In this document: piece by piece, positions 45,426 through 54,751 of the stretch
Layout of the letters: every line of letters begins with the position of its first letter
Numbering within the stretch: the first letter of the stretch is position 1
Source: Nostoc sp. TCL240-02
GTDB lineage: Bacteria > Cyanobacteriota > Cyanobacteriia > Cyanobacteriales > Nostocaceae
Assembly (NCBI RefSeq): GCF_013343235.1
Contig: NZ_CP040094.1
Span: 1,364,501-1,428,500, forward strand
DNA: 64,000 bases
Direction: 5' to 3'
Position numbers and translations under genes: made by a program
The notes under the pieces: generated by a model
Databases searched by the model: none
What the model saw: only the letters and a program-made list of their open reading frames with translations
Told to the model about the DNA's origin: nothing

Positions 45426-45518
45426 ATGAGTTTGTCAGATATCCCTAATCTCTGGGTTCCTCTAGCGCTTTTAGGTTTAATTATTGTCGCTGCTGTATTT
45501 TTTAGTCGTAGCAATTGA
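45426..45518 (+). CDS. Candidate 30-residue single-helix membrane miniprotein
   Basis: The ATG at 45426 opens a 30-codon frame ending TGA 45516-45518: a short polar start (MSLSDIPNLW), one membrane helix (VPLALLGLIIVAAVFF) and a polar SRSN end. Cyanobacteria encode many photosystem, cytochrome and NDH subunits of this size and layout, but the sequence matches none that I can name. No Shine-Dalgarno is visible, and a repeat sits just upstream. It could be a real small subunit or a chance frame. Confidence 0.4.
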   Translation: MSLSDIPNLWVPLALLGLIIVAAVFFSRSN

Positions 45519-45562
45519 TTAGTAAAGTATTACATTACAGTTGAAGTGGAGGTATAAGCTCT

Positions 45563-46201
45563 ATGTTCGCTGTTGTCACACCCGATACAATCCATTTGCC
45601 CCCAGGCGCAGTAGTACGCCTACCCGGAAGTTGGCAAGATTATCAAGCACTGAATAAACAACTAGGCGATCGCTCTTCGCCTCGTATCAAGTATCGAGAT
45701 GGAGAAATTCTCTTGATGGCACCACTACCAGAACATGGGCGTAAAGTAAGTGTAATTGCAGATGTAGTCAAAGTTTTGCTCGACCATCTAGGACGAGAAT
45801 ACGAAGCATTTACCCCAATTACAATGGAAATGCCACAGAAAAGTGGTATAGAACCAGACTACTGTTTTTATATTGAAAACTGGCAGGCGATAGCAGGTAA
45901 AAACCGCATCAATTGGGGCATTGATCCATCTCCCGATTTGGTGGTAGAGATAGACATCACCAGCTACACCGATGTAAATGACTACCTGCCTTATCGAGTA
46001 CCAGAAGTTTGGTTGTTCAGGAAGAACCAGCTTGTAATTTACAGATTGCAAGGCGATGGCTACACAGTTGAAAGCAGTAGCCGTTATTTCCCTAACATCG
46101 ATGTGTCAGAGGTAGTCACAGAGTGTTTAAAAATTGCCTACGACCGTAATACTAGCGCCGCAATTCGGGAATTACGACGGAAATTGGCGAGTGAGAGTTA
46201 A
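45563..46201 (+). CDS. Uma2-family putative endonuclease (DUF820)
   Basis: 212 residues with a PD-(D/E)XK fold. Seen: PGSWQDYQALNKQLGDR, IKYRDGEILLMAPLPEHG, SGIEPDYCFYIEN (E-P-D-Y, the first acidic residue) and PDLVVEIDITSYT (V-E-I/D core), then VPEVWLFRKNQLVIY. Uma2 proteins are abundant in cyanobacteria and their role is not settled. AAGTGGAGGTATAAGCT upstream supplies a good ribosome binding site. A decayed relative is at 11751-11897. Confidence 0.87.
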   Translation: MFAVVTPDTIHLPPGAVVRLPGSWQDYQALNKQLGDRSSPRIKYRDGEILLMAPLPEHGRKVSVIADVVKVLLDHLGREYEAFTPITMEMPQKSGIEPDYCFYIENWQAIAGKNRINWGIDPSPDLVVEIDITSYTDVNDYLPYRVPEVWLFRKNQLVIYRLQGDGYTVESSSRYFPNIDVSEVVTECLKIAYDRNTSAAIRELRRKLASES

Positions 46202-46229
46202 AATTCCTACCTTGGGATGTTTGCTAGAG

Positions 46230-48476
46230 CTACATACGTTTTAAATCTTGTAACACTGCGGCAGCTGATTGATAGCGATCGCTAAAATGATAGCAAACCA
46301 TTTTATCTAAAATGACCGCCAATTCTTCCGTGACTGGCACTGTTTGCCGCCACATCACATTCCCCGTTTCTGGATCTGGGTGGAGTTCTTGCGGTGGTAT
46401 TCCAGTTATGGCTTGAATACCAATCATTCCTAAAGCGTAAATGTCACTACAGATGTGGGGATGACCTGCAAATTGTTCTGGAGGAGCATAACCCCGTGTC
46501 CCGATGGCTACTGTAGCTAATTCTGTTTGCTCGCTAGTCGGCGGTTGCATCAATTTGACTGCACCAAAATCAATCAATACCAGCCGATTATCTTGAGTGC
46601 ATCTAATAATATTAGTTGGTTTGATATCACGATGAATCACTCGATGCTGATGAATAAATTCTAGAACTTCTAAAACTTGTTTGAACATCTCTATGACAAA
46701 TGATTCGCTTTGCAGATCCTGTACAGGTGGTAATTCTTCACTTAAAGTATGTCCTTCGATATATTGTTGAATTAAATAGAATTCTTGGTCATCTTCAAAA
46801 TAAGCAAGTAATTCAGGAATCTGATGATGTTTACCCAAAGATTCTAATATCTCAGCTTCACTATGAAACAACCTGCGAGCAACTTGCAAAAATCGTGTAT
46901 CTTGACGGGCTGGCATTAACTTTTTAACTACACAAGTAGGATTACCCGGTCGTTGAGTATCTTGTGCTAAATAAGTCCGACCAAATCCACCTGAACCAAG
47001 AAATTGAGAAATTTTGTAGCGTCCACCCAAAAGCAAATTACCTGATTTTATTTCTGGTGAATCAACTGGCAGACGAAAATCAACAGACGAATCGGGAATT
47101 GCTGTTTTATCTTCTAAGAGTACATTTAATTGTGCGATCGCTTCTTGTTGTTTTTCAACTTGCAGAATAATCACCTGAGTTTGTCGCTGATTTTGGTAGC
47201 TAGTATAAGCAATCACACAAATACTACTAACAACCAAAGTAAGAGCAGAGGGAATTAAAGGCACCCATCCAGCTTGCAAAAACAAACCAACGCAGATTCC
47301 TACTAACCCAAGTAGAGTTGTCCCTCCCACAACTAACAACAGCAAGGGATTTTGCCACCGCCATACGATAATTCCACCTAAAAGCGACCAGCCCCACATC
47401 CAAATAAATTCCGCCCAGTCTGGCCAATACCAAATTAGAGGTCGCCCATCCAACACTGTACTGATGAGTTGACTTGCTATCTGTGCATGAACAAACAGAG
47501 CAGGCATTTTAGCTGGTTGATCTGGCAAAGTGCTGTAGGGTGTATAGAAACCACCAGGAGGGAGATTAGCCGCCGTAGTCCCAATAATTACAAGGCGGTC
47601 TTTAACTAAATTGGGGTTGACTCGGCCACCAAGAACATCTCTTAGGGTTACTTGGTCGGCAAGACTGTTGGGATGACGGTAATTTAATAATATTTGATAA
47701 CCATCTGCGTCCAGATGTTGATAGCTACCGGAATTAGGTTGTAAACGCGGAAAGAGAGTTTTACCTAACTGTAATTCTCCTTTATTAGTAAACTTGTATT
47801 CAATACCTTGCTTTTCTAGATAATTAATTGCTATTAGCGCCCCAAATGCAAATGATGTTGTACATTTATTGTCTGTAGAGTAAGCAAATAACAAACTACG
47901 GCGGAGAACTTGGTCGTTTTCATTGTCAGAAACGACATCGCTAAACCCAACATTATCTATAGGAAAATTAGTCGGAGGGGGAATTTCATCTCTACCCAAA
48001 CTGCTGAACAAACAAGTGCTGACAATGTTATCTTGATTTGGGAAATTAGTTGCCAAATTGTTGTCTTCTGGTTGGAAAAGATATAAACCAACAATTCGCG
48101 GTTGATAAGACTCGATTTTTTTTAATAGCTGATTGATTGTCCGATCTGATATAGTCCATTTCTCTCGTTTAAGATCGTCGTCAGTGATTTTTACTAGCAA
48201 AATCCGCTTATCGGGTGCTTGTGCTGGACGCGATCGCAACATTTCATCATAAACTCTTAACTCCCAAGGCTGTAACCATTTGAGTTCCCGAATTCCCCAG
48301 ATAAAGGCGGTGACTCCCACACTGGTAACTAAAATAATTTGCGGCCAGCTTTTGTTCTTGGAAGTTTCACGAGAATCCTGAACTTTGATGATAAAAGGGA
48401 CACGGAGTTTTTTTAATAGTCCACTAATCACAGCTTTGCGGCAGTAGCCTGAATTGGGTAGATGTTGCAGGCGCAA
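46230..48476 (-). CDS. CHASE2-domain Ser/Thr protein kinase
   Basis: 748 residues. Membrane helix (about 46-62), extracytoplasmic CHASE2 sensor (about 70-345, starting WELRVYDEMLRSRPAQAPDKRILLVKI and with VIIGTTAANLPPGGFYTPY), three further helices (about 360-440), then a cytoplasmic Hanks-type kinase. Kinase motifs: glycine loop GSGGFGRTYLA, lysine in CVVKKL, catalytic loop HRDIKPTNI, DFGA and APPEQ. All catalytic residues are present. This is the standard cyanobacterial CHASE2 kinase; its ligand is unknown. Convergent with the Uma2 gene. Confidence 0.92.
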   Translation of the reverse strand: MRLQHLPNSGYCRKAVISGLLKKLRVPFIIKVQDSRETSKNKSWPQIILVTSVGVTAFIWGIRELKWLQPWELRVYDEMLRSRPAQAPDKRILLVKITDDDLKREKWTISDRTINQLLKKIESYQPRIVGLYLFQPEDNNLATNFPNQDNIVSTCLFSSLGRDEIPPPTNFPIDNVGFSDVVSDNENDQVLRRSLLFAYSTDNKCTTSFAFGALIAINYLEKQGIEYKFTNKGELQLGKTLFPRLQPNSGSYQHLDADGYQILLNYRHPNSLADQVTLRDVLGGRVNPNLVKDRLVIIGTTAANLPPGGFYTPYSTLPDQPAKMPALFVHAQIASQLISTVLDGRPLIWYWPDWAEFIWMWGWSLLGGIIVWRWQNPLLLLVVGGTTLLGLVGICVGLFLQAGWVPLIPSALTLVVSSICVIAYTSYQNQRQTQVIILQVEKQQEAIAQLNVLLEDKTAIPDSSVDFRLPVDSPEIKSGNLLLGGRYKISQFLGSGGFGRTYLAQDTQRPGNPTCVVKKLMPARQDTRFLQVARRLFHSEAEILESLGKHHQIPELLAYFEDDQEFYLIQQYIEGHTLSEELPPVQDLQSESFVIEMFKQVLEVLEFIHQHRVIHRDIKPTNIIRCTQDNRLVLIDFGAVKLMQPPTSEQTELATVAIGTRGYAPPEQFAGHPHICSDIYALGMIGIQAITGIPPQELHPDPETGNVMWRQTVPVTEELAVILDKMVCYHFSDRYQSAAAVLQDLKRM

Positions 48477-48696
48477 AAGTTAATTTTCGGACTCTAGGTT
48501 AAAAGCTAATTAACCTGAGCTTCTCTATATAATGTAGCAATTTACTTGTTGGTGAGAAACCTTGGCGTATTTCTACTCTTAAAGCAAGCTGACGCGCAGC
48601 ATCAACTATAGAAATAAGCGATAGCGATCTCTAGGCTATGACGCTAGTTCGCTCTTTTCCTCTCCCGTTTCTCGCCATTGAAGTCCCGCAATGGCA

Positions 48697-48981
48697 CTAA
48701 TCATCTGTGTGAGATGTTGGAGTATCTTCAACAGCACTGGCAATAGAGAAAGAAATGGGATTAGTAGATGGTGTTAGTGAATCTAACCGGGGTTGTTCGA
48801 GCGATGCTTCGATACTTGGATCATCAAAATAGGAGCCAATAATCTTATCATAGTTAGAAGCAACAGCTAAAAAAGCACCACCCAAAATATAGATAGGTAG
48901 TGGCAAATTAAATTCTTGCAACCAGTCAAATAATTCCGCCAAGGCAAACAGCACTAAAAAGCAAGCAAGCCAAACTCTCAT
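48697..48981 (-). CDS. Small hypothetical membrane protein
   Basis: 94 residues. Two hydrophobic stretches (VWLACFLVLFALAELFDWL and LPIYILGGAFLAVASNY) and a polar, Ser/Thr/Pro-rich cytoplasmic tail. The family is not recognised, though the WLQEFNLPLPIYILGGAFLAVASN block resembles conserved short proteins in other cyanobacteria, from memory. No operon partner. Confidence 0.6.
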   Translation of the reverse strand: MRVWLACFLVLFALAELFDWLQEFNLPLPIYILGGAFLAVASNYDKIIGSYFDDPSIEASLEQPRLDSLTPSTNPISFSIASAVEDTPTSHTDD

Positions 48982-49156
48982 ATTTTCTATTTCCTAGATT
49001 GGAACAACTCTATTAATAGCTTAAATAGCTTGCATGATAGTTGATGTAGTACATAACCATCAAATTACAACCTTTATAACCATAGATAGGTGCATTCAGA
49101 GTTATAGCATCTGCTATATTGCAATATCTTGTAGGAAAATAAAACATATTTAGCCT

Positions 49157-49384
49157 ATGCCTGCAATCAAACAGCCAAGCATTGCACTGTTGGTTCGTGA
49201 GACTCGGCAGTGTCTCAAACTATCACAGGTAAAACTGGCAACGATGTTAGGGGTTTCATTTCACACTGTAAACCGATGGGAAAATGGACGAACACGACCT
49301 TCGCCACTAGCTATGAAACAAATTGAAAGGTTATTGTACCAGATGGGAGAACCCGGTGAGGCACTTTTAACGAAATATTTTTAA
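49157..49384 (+). CDS. XRE-type helix-turn-helix protein
   Basis: 75 residues, practically only a DNA-binding domain: LVRETRQCLKLSQVKLATML followed by GVSFHTVNRWENGRTRPSP, a typical HTH with the recognition helix SFHTVNRWENG. Probably a small transcription regulator; the target is unknown. It stands alone, next to the sulfonate island but divergent from it. Confidence 0.8.
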   Translation: MPAIKQPSIALLVRETRQCLKLSQVKLATMLGVSFHTVNRWENGRTRPSPLAMKQIERLLYQMGEPGEALLTKYF

Positions 49385-49609
49385 TAATGGTAAATGTAAC
49401 ACCAGTAGCATCATAGATGAAGTACTACTACCCTATTCGTGATAAATTAACGCCAAGCAAGTACTTTCAGCCTAATTTTACAGGCATCTTGCCAAATCAT
49501 TAGAGCAAGATAAATTAGTAGAAGCGATCGCTAACTTAATAGCTGAATAAACCTGGCTCTATGTGATGTCACTTGAGACTTCAGGTGTGTGATGCTCCCT
49601 AAAATGCTC

Positions 49610-49637
49610 TGGTGTACACAGAGATGTGTGTACACCA
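49610..49637. terminator. Perfect 11-bp hairpin between the HTH gene and the sulfonate island
   Basis: TGGTGTACACA and TGTGTACACCA pair perfectly around GAGATG. There is no clear U-run, but it lies between the convergent HTH and binding-protein genes. An operator role is also possible. The rest of 49385-49710 contains no supported gene. Confidence 0.5.
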
Positions 49638-49710
49638 AAGAAAAAGGTTGGAAGAGAAGTCCTTCCAAAATTATTGAATTGGTGTTCTAGGTATCATATC
49701 TGATTAGTTT

Positions 49711-50799
49711 CTATTTTTCGCTGATCAATGTTGGTGGAGTAATAGCTGCATATTCTTGGGATGTCAGCAGTGCTTCTTGAACATCAATCTTTTTGGGCAG
49801 AATTTTTTCGTTATAAAATAAATCGGCAACACTTTGTTGAGCTTTCATCAATTCTGGAGTAATTCCTTTTAATCGATAATTAGCGCGTCCAGAAATTATT
49901 TCTTGAATGGGTAAATCAATTTTAAGTACAGGTGCTATGAGTTTGGCTACTTCTTGACGATTTGCTTCCGCCCATTGACCATTTTTATCAATCTCTTCCA
50001 AGATAATCCGAAGTAATTCGGGATTTTCCTTAGCAAACTCTCGTGTTCCTACATAGTATCCGCCTGGAGTACCAATATTTGTCGCATCTCTCAGCACCCG
50101 CGCACCGTGGAGTTTTTCTACCAAAGCTAAATGAGGGTCGCCAGTTACCCAAACTGGAATAGTGCCCTGAATAAATGCACCACGAGCTTCGACATTGGGC
50201 ATACTCAAAACTTTAATATCACTGTATTTCAAGCCCACTTCTTCTAAAGCTTTGATGATGAAATAGTGAGAAGCTGAACCTTTTTGAAAGACTACTTTTT
50301 GTCCTTTGATTTGCGCTAAACTCTTAATTGGAGAACCTTTAGGAACTACGATCGCACTCCCTTTCCCAGAAGTAGCAGTAATTCGTCTACCAGCAAGATA
50401 GACAATTCTTGCACCAGCAGCTTGGGCAAAAATGGGAGGAGTTTCTCCAACTGAACCAACATCAATTTTGCCGACATTCATCGCTTCCATTAGTTGCGGA
50501 CCTTGGGCAAATTGTGCCCACTCAACTTTAACACCCAAGGGTTCTAAACGTTTTTCTAAAACTCCTCTCACTCTCACTAAATCACCAGAGCTTTGATAAC
50601 CCATTCGTAGAACTTTTGTTTTCAAAGCAATGGTTTTTGTTGCTGCTGGATCTGCCTTTGGTTCAGTTGCACTATTTGTATTGTCACTGGGCGATGTACA
50701 ACTAATTAATGTGGTAGATAAAGCCAAAAAGCCAGGCATTACCAACAATGCAAATCTTTTGATAATTGGTGAAGTTTTTATGACAGTATTGCTCAACAT
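49711..50799 (-). CDS. Aliphatic-sulfonate-type ABC substrate-binding lipoprotein (copy 1)
   Basis: 362 residues, SsuA/TauA-like. Lipoprotein signal with lipobox LISC (about residue 34). The mature part has LRMGYQSSGDLVRVRGVLEKRLE, NVGKIDVGSVGETPPIFAQAAGA, VVPKGSPIKSLAQIKGQKVVFQKGSA and a C-terminal DVQEALLTSQEYAAITP, the pattern shared by all copies here. It would bind a sulfonate (or related organosulfur compound) in the periplasm and hand it to an ABC permease. A GGAG sits before the start. Last gene of the minus-strand island. No permease or ATPase gene is in the window. Confidence 0.85.
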   Translation of the reverse strand: MLSNTVIKTSPIIKRFALLVMPGFLALSTTLISCTSPSDNTNSATEPKADPAATKTIALKTKVLRMGYQSSGDLVRVRGVLEKRLEPLGVKVEWAQFAQGPQLMEAMNVGKIDVGSVGETPPIFAQAAGARIVYLAGRRITATSGKGSAIVVPKGSPIKSLAQIKGQKVVFQKGSASHYFIIKALEEVGLKYSDIKVLSMPNVEARGAFIQGTIPVWVTGDPHLALVEKLHGARVLRDATNIGTPGGYYVGTREFAKENPELLRIILEEIDKNGQWAEANRQEVAKLIAPVLKIDLPIQEIISGRANYRLKGITPELMKAQQSVADLFYNEKILPKKIDVQEALLTSQEYAAITPPTLISEK

Positions 50800-50885
50800 T
50801 TTTACGACTCCAGGATAAAATAATCTCTGCTATCACGAAAAGATAAACTTTTAAATGATTTAAGCTTTCTAAAGTTAATAATTCC

Positions 50886-52091
50886 CTACTTAGATTTAAT
50901 TGATTCTGGTGTAAAAGCCGCATATTCTTCTGGGGTTAATACACCATCTCTAACATTAACTTTCTTTGGCAAGAGTCCTTGGCTATACCATAAATCAGCA
51001 ATTTTTTGTTGCTTATTGACAACCTCTTCAGTAATTGGTAGTAACCCATAAACTGATTTGGCTTGAATCTTCTTCAAGGTAGGAACATCAATACCAACAT
51101 CAGGAGAAACAAGTTCTGCTAATTTATCGGGATTCTTTTTAGACCATTCATCTGCTTTTATCAGCTCCTCCAGAAAAATTTTGAGAACTTCCGGATGCTC
51201 TTTCGCAAATTTACGTGAAGTAGAATAAAATCCCCCTAAATCCTGGAGTCCTTGCCCATCTATTAATACACGACCAATATTTTTTTGCACGGCTCTTGTA
51301 ATATATGGTTCCCAAGTTACCCAAACATCAAGTCCACCCTGGCTAAAAGCAACATTTGCATCTGGAGGTGGTAAGAAAATAGATTTAACATCAGTGAGTT
51401 TTAGCTGATCTTTTTGTAGTGCTTTCAGCAAAACATAGTGAGCAATAGAAGCTTTTTGAAAAGAAACTTTTTTGCCTTTAAAGTCAGCAGCACTTTTAAT
51501 GGGAGAGTTTTTTGGCACCAGAAAAGAAACTCCTTTACCATTAAATGCTGTAGTTACTACATAGACAAGTGGTGTATCTGCGGCTTGGGCAAATATGGGC
51601 GGTGATTCTGCTGTGGCTGCAATATCAAGAGAACCTGCATTTAATGCTTCTAAAGCTTGTGGCCCAGCAGCAAACTCTAACCACTTGACAGTAAAATTCT
51701 TCGCTGCCAAACTTTTTTCTAGAGTTCCCTGTTTTCTCATAACTGCAAGTGAACCAAGCTTAGAAGAAACAATATGCACTTCTTGCTTTTGGGGAGTATT
51801 AGAAACTGATTGACTTTGAGCTTCTGTACTAATTGCAGATGCTTCGTTGTGAGTTGTTTTATTTTCTTGGCTGCAACCAACTATGCTCATTGGGATTGTC
51901 AGCGAGAAAGCAGCTAAAAGTAAAGATAGATAGTTATGCTCAATTTTATATTTAGCTTTTGTTTTGATAGTTAGGCTTTTATTAGATATCAGATTTACTG
52001 TTGCAAAAAAAGGCTTTGAATTCTCGATTTTCGATTTTATCGGCTTGTTAATAGATATATGTAATTGCTGCAAATATTTAGAAAATGCCAT
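50886..52091 (-). CDS. Aliphatic-sulfonate-type ABC substrate-binding lipoprotein (copy 2)
   Basis: 401 residues, close to copy 3 in sequence. Shared blocks: KWLEFAAGPQALEALNAGSL, DIAATAESPPIFAQAADTP, GKKVSFQKASIAHYVLLKAL and KKVNVRDGVLTPEEYAAFTP. The start has AAGGAG upstream but leaves an unusually long basic stretch (about 50 residues) before the hydrophobic signal and lipobox IVGC (about residue 73). The real start could be internal. Same probable role as copy 1; ligand specificity unknown. Confidence 0.83.
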   Translation of the reverse strand: MAFSKYLQQLHISINKPIKSKIENSKPFFATVNLISNKSLTIKTKAKYKIEHNYLSLLLAAFSLTIPMSIVGCSQENKTTHNEASAISTEAQSQSVSNTPQKQEVHIVSSKLGSLAVMRKQGTLEKSLAAKNFTVKWLEFAAGPQALEALNAGSLDIAATAESPPIFAQAADTPLVYVVTTAFNGKGVSFLVPKNSPIKSAADFKGKKVSFQKASIAHYVLLKALQKDQLKLTDVKSIFLPPPDANVAFSQGGLDVWVTWEPYITRAVQKNIGRVLIDGQGLQDLGGFYSTSRKFAKEHPEVLKIFLEELIKADEWSKKNPDKLAELVSPDVGIDVPTLKKIQAKSVYGLLPITEEVVNKQQKIADLWYSQGLLPKKVNVRDGVLTPEEYAAFTPESIKSK

Positions 52092-52660
52092 AATAATCTA
52101 TTGTCTCCTTCAAGAGAAAACTTTTTACTGTAATATTGTGTTTAACCAAATTGGTTATTAAATACAGTTGATATCTCAATACGCTTCAGTTATGGTTAGC
52201 GCTCTTGTCAAGGTCATTTTTTTAATTAACCGCAGAGGCGCAGAGTACATAGAGAGAAGAAAGAGAAGGAAAAAATTGCTTGACTGAACTGTATTGGTTT
52301 ATATATTATCGGATTTGGTCTTTCAATAAAGTGTTAATAAACACTACCTGGCAGAGATAAGAAGGTTTTTTATAAATTTATTTTTGTGAGTGCGCATTGA
52401 GCAATATTTATTTTAATAACCAAGGTTAAATAGAGTTTATATTTGATTTATAAAAAATCTACACAACTCAAAAATGGTTATTTAAATTATTTTTAAGGCT
52501 AGTAATTTTCAGAATAAATTCAGATTAATATATAGATTTATTATAATAAAGTAAGTGTTTTGTATTGTCTTATTTAAGAACGAGGGTGGATGACTACCAC
52601 CCCATTTTTAACAGTAGATTTCAGTTTTTCAAGGTGTTATATCTGTCTAGACAATAAAGC
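52092..52660. other. 569-bp AT-rich spacer between copy 2 and the tauD remnant
   Basis: Contains one copy of the dispersed repeat AACCGCAGAGGCGCAGAGTA (about 52231-52250) and long AT-rich stretches. No frame is supported. The promoter of binding-protein copy 2 may be here. Confidence 0.45.
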
Positions 52661-53034
52661 CTAAAAAGGACGACTACCTGCAAGACTGACTCGTTTCAAA
52701 ACCCGTCGCTCATTTGGATCAAATGCTTGACGGTAATGCAAGGTAGCTTGATTATCCCAGTAGACAATATCACCTACAGACCATTTGTGTTGGTAGTAGA
52801 ATTTGGGTTGATTTAGATGCTGACGCAACTGTTCAATTAATTTAGAACCTTCTTCTGGTTCTAACCCGACAATTTCAACTTCTGTCGCTGCGTCTAAGTA
52901 AAGATGCTTTTTACCACTCTCTGGATGTGTCCTAACTAAAGGATGGGGAAAAACAGGACTTATTAAAGGAATATTCTTATTTAAACGATATAAAGGACGC
53001 GGTGTATTCCGGTCTTGTAAGAATGGGTTGTAGG

Positions 53035-54215
53035 CAGAAATGTTGAATGCTGATACAAAACTTTACATTATTAGTTACACTAAGTCTCAAAAGCTTAAAT
53101 TAGTCAGCAAAACATCATCTCCTCAAACCAATGAACATAGCTGATTTTCTGACACATACAAGATTGAAGATAGCGGAATTTATCTAATAGTGTATGTCCC
53201 CATTGTTCGGGAATAGATAAAAGCTGTAAAATCAGATAGGCTATCAAGCTCACGTAAATTTGTATGGTAATACCATTGACGTTTTTGGTAATGAGTTTGT
53301 CAAGTTTTAAGTGCATCTTTAAAAACTTCCACAACAATTCAACTCCCCAACGTAATCGATAAATATCCCTAATTTCATCATCATGAACAGCTGCATCTCC
53401 CGACTCTGGTAAATTAGTCACTAAGCGAAACTCGGTTTTTGTCTCTAAATCACAGAAATTAATTACTCTATAAGCTTGAGCATCATCAGATGCACCAACT
53501 TTGACCAATCCATTTGAGCCATCAAATTCTAGTTTCCAATTGTTTTTTATCCGCAAAACAAAATATTTGTTTTCTTGTACTAATTCTTGGATAAATTTTA
53601 ATCCAGCAAAACCCCTATCCATTACTCCAACAGCATTTATTGGGAGACTAGACATCATTTTGGAACCAAATTTATAATCATGGTCATGTCCAAAATTGAT
53701 GAAGTTATCTTCTGGGCTTCCTGTGGAGAGATTTAAGGAACTAAACAGCTTGACTTGATGATGACCTAGTACCCATAACAATTTACTTGTGAGAGTAATA
53801 ATTGTTGAATCTATTGGACAAATTGCATATTTATTGTGTAACTTTTTTTGAACTTTCTTCTGTACTAATTCATTTAATTTTTGGTAAATCTCTTGAAAAG
53901 GTTTTTGGCTTCGATGTAAATTTGCTTTAGAGAAAGTAGAAATATCTACCTCAAAACAATTGTTATTTAATCTGTTAAACAAATCTCGCATACTTGTTAA
54001 GCTGTTATCCAGGGCATAGGATAGCCAGCACTCAAAAAACAGACGACTGTTCAATACTGGATAATCGTTTTTTGGCAGGCTTTTCAGTATATCTTTGACA
54101 ATTTTGGGAAATGAATTTATAATCACAATCAAACTAATATATTTTAAGCCTTAGCCCAAAACTACCATATTTTGGGCTATTTTTATCGGATTTTTCTTAA
54201 CATTCAACACTTCTG
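53035..54215 (-). mobile_element. IS4-type insertion sequence, 1181 bp
   Basis: Terminal inverted repeats: left CAGAAATGTTGAATGCT (53035-53051) and right AACATTCAACACTTCTG (54199-54215), 15 of 17 matching. Flanked by the 9-bp direct repeat GGTTGTAGG at 53026-53034 and 54216-54224. One transposase gene inside, intact. The perfect duplication and intact gene point to a fairly recent insertion. Confidence 0.92.
53104..54132 (-). CDS. IS4-family transposase
   Basis: 342 residues, complete. DDE catalytic core: Asp in CPIDSTIITL, Asp in VGVMDRGFAG and the Glu region YRLRWGVELLWKFLKMHLKLDKL (YREK-like motif). The N-terminal helical part starts with INSFPKIVKDILKSLP. No frameshift; starts at ATG 54132. 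Cut-and-paste transposition is expected for the family. Confidence 0.93.
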   Translation of the reverse strand: MIVIINSFPKIVKDILKSLPKNDYPVLNSRLFFECWLSYALDNSLTSMRDLFNRLNNNCFEVDISTFSKANLHRSQKPFQEIYQKLNELVQKKVQKKLHNKYAICPIDSTIITLTSKLLWVLGHHQVKLFSSLNLSTGSPEDNFINFGHDHDYKFGSKMMSSLPINAVGVMDRGFAGLKFIQELVQENKYFVLRIKNNWKLEFDGSNGLVKVGASDDAQAYRVINFCDLETKTEFRLVTNLPESGDAAVHDDEIRDIYRLRWGVELLWKFLKMHLKLDKLITKNVNGITIQIYVSLIAYLILQLLSIPEQWGHTLLDKFRYLQSCMCQKISYVHWFEEMMFC

Positions 54216-54751
54216 GGTTGTAGGTAATTAGCTGTAAATCTGCAATCTCTTCTTTGGTGGTTTCATCTAATGCCTCATAGGCCAAATTTGTATTTAACCA
54301 ATAAGTATTTCCACCATGAGTTGGTATTTCCAAAGCATAAAGAAGCGAACCACTAGATGGGGTGGGAGTCCATTTGTGGTCAGAATGAAAAGTTAGTTCT
54401 CCAGTACCGGTATAGCCGCCATCGACATTAGAAATCGAAATCACCACCGGGGTTTCTCCCGGTTTAGAAGCTAATACTGGAGTTTCATCAGATGGTACAA
54501 AGAGTGCGCCAAAGTATAAAGCAAAGTTCAAAAGCTGTTCATCAGAGAGCTTTTGATCTTTGAATATTAAAATGTGGCGATCGCGCAGAGCTTCCTTAAG
54601 TTGTAATATAACTTCAGGTGCGATCGCGTTACTGGCATCAAAGTCGGTAACTATCGCTCCCAAGGGAGCATCGATAGGACTTATTTGAACCTTGGTTAAA
54701 GTCGAGGTAGGCATAATATTCTCCTGTCTTTTAATTTCTTCTTGGGTATAA

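Larger units (their letters stand above)
52661..54714 (-). pseudogene. tauD: TauD/TfdA-family dioxygenase gene split by an IS element
   Basis: N-terminal part 54216-54714 starts MPTSTLTKVQISPIDAPLGA and holds the Fe(II) ligands of HSDHKWTPTP (H-X-D). C-terminal part 52661-53034 ends LHYRQAFDPNERRVLKRVSL and includes HPLVRTHPESGKKHLYLD and the distal His region. Removing the insertion and one copy of the 9-bp duplication leaves 864 bases, 288 codons with stop, in one frame (about 287 residues, family size). The family uses 2-oxoglutarate and oxygen to cleave taurine or other sulfonates/sulfate esters. As it stands, the N-terminal fragment runs into the IS and stops at 54151, so the enzyme should be inactive. 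Confidence 0.9.
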
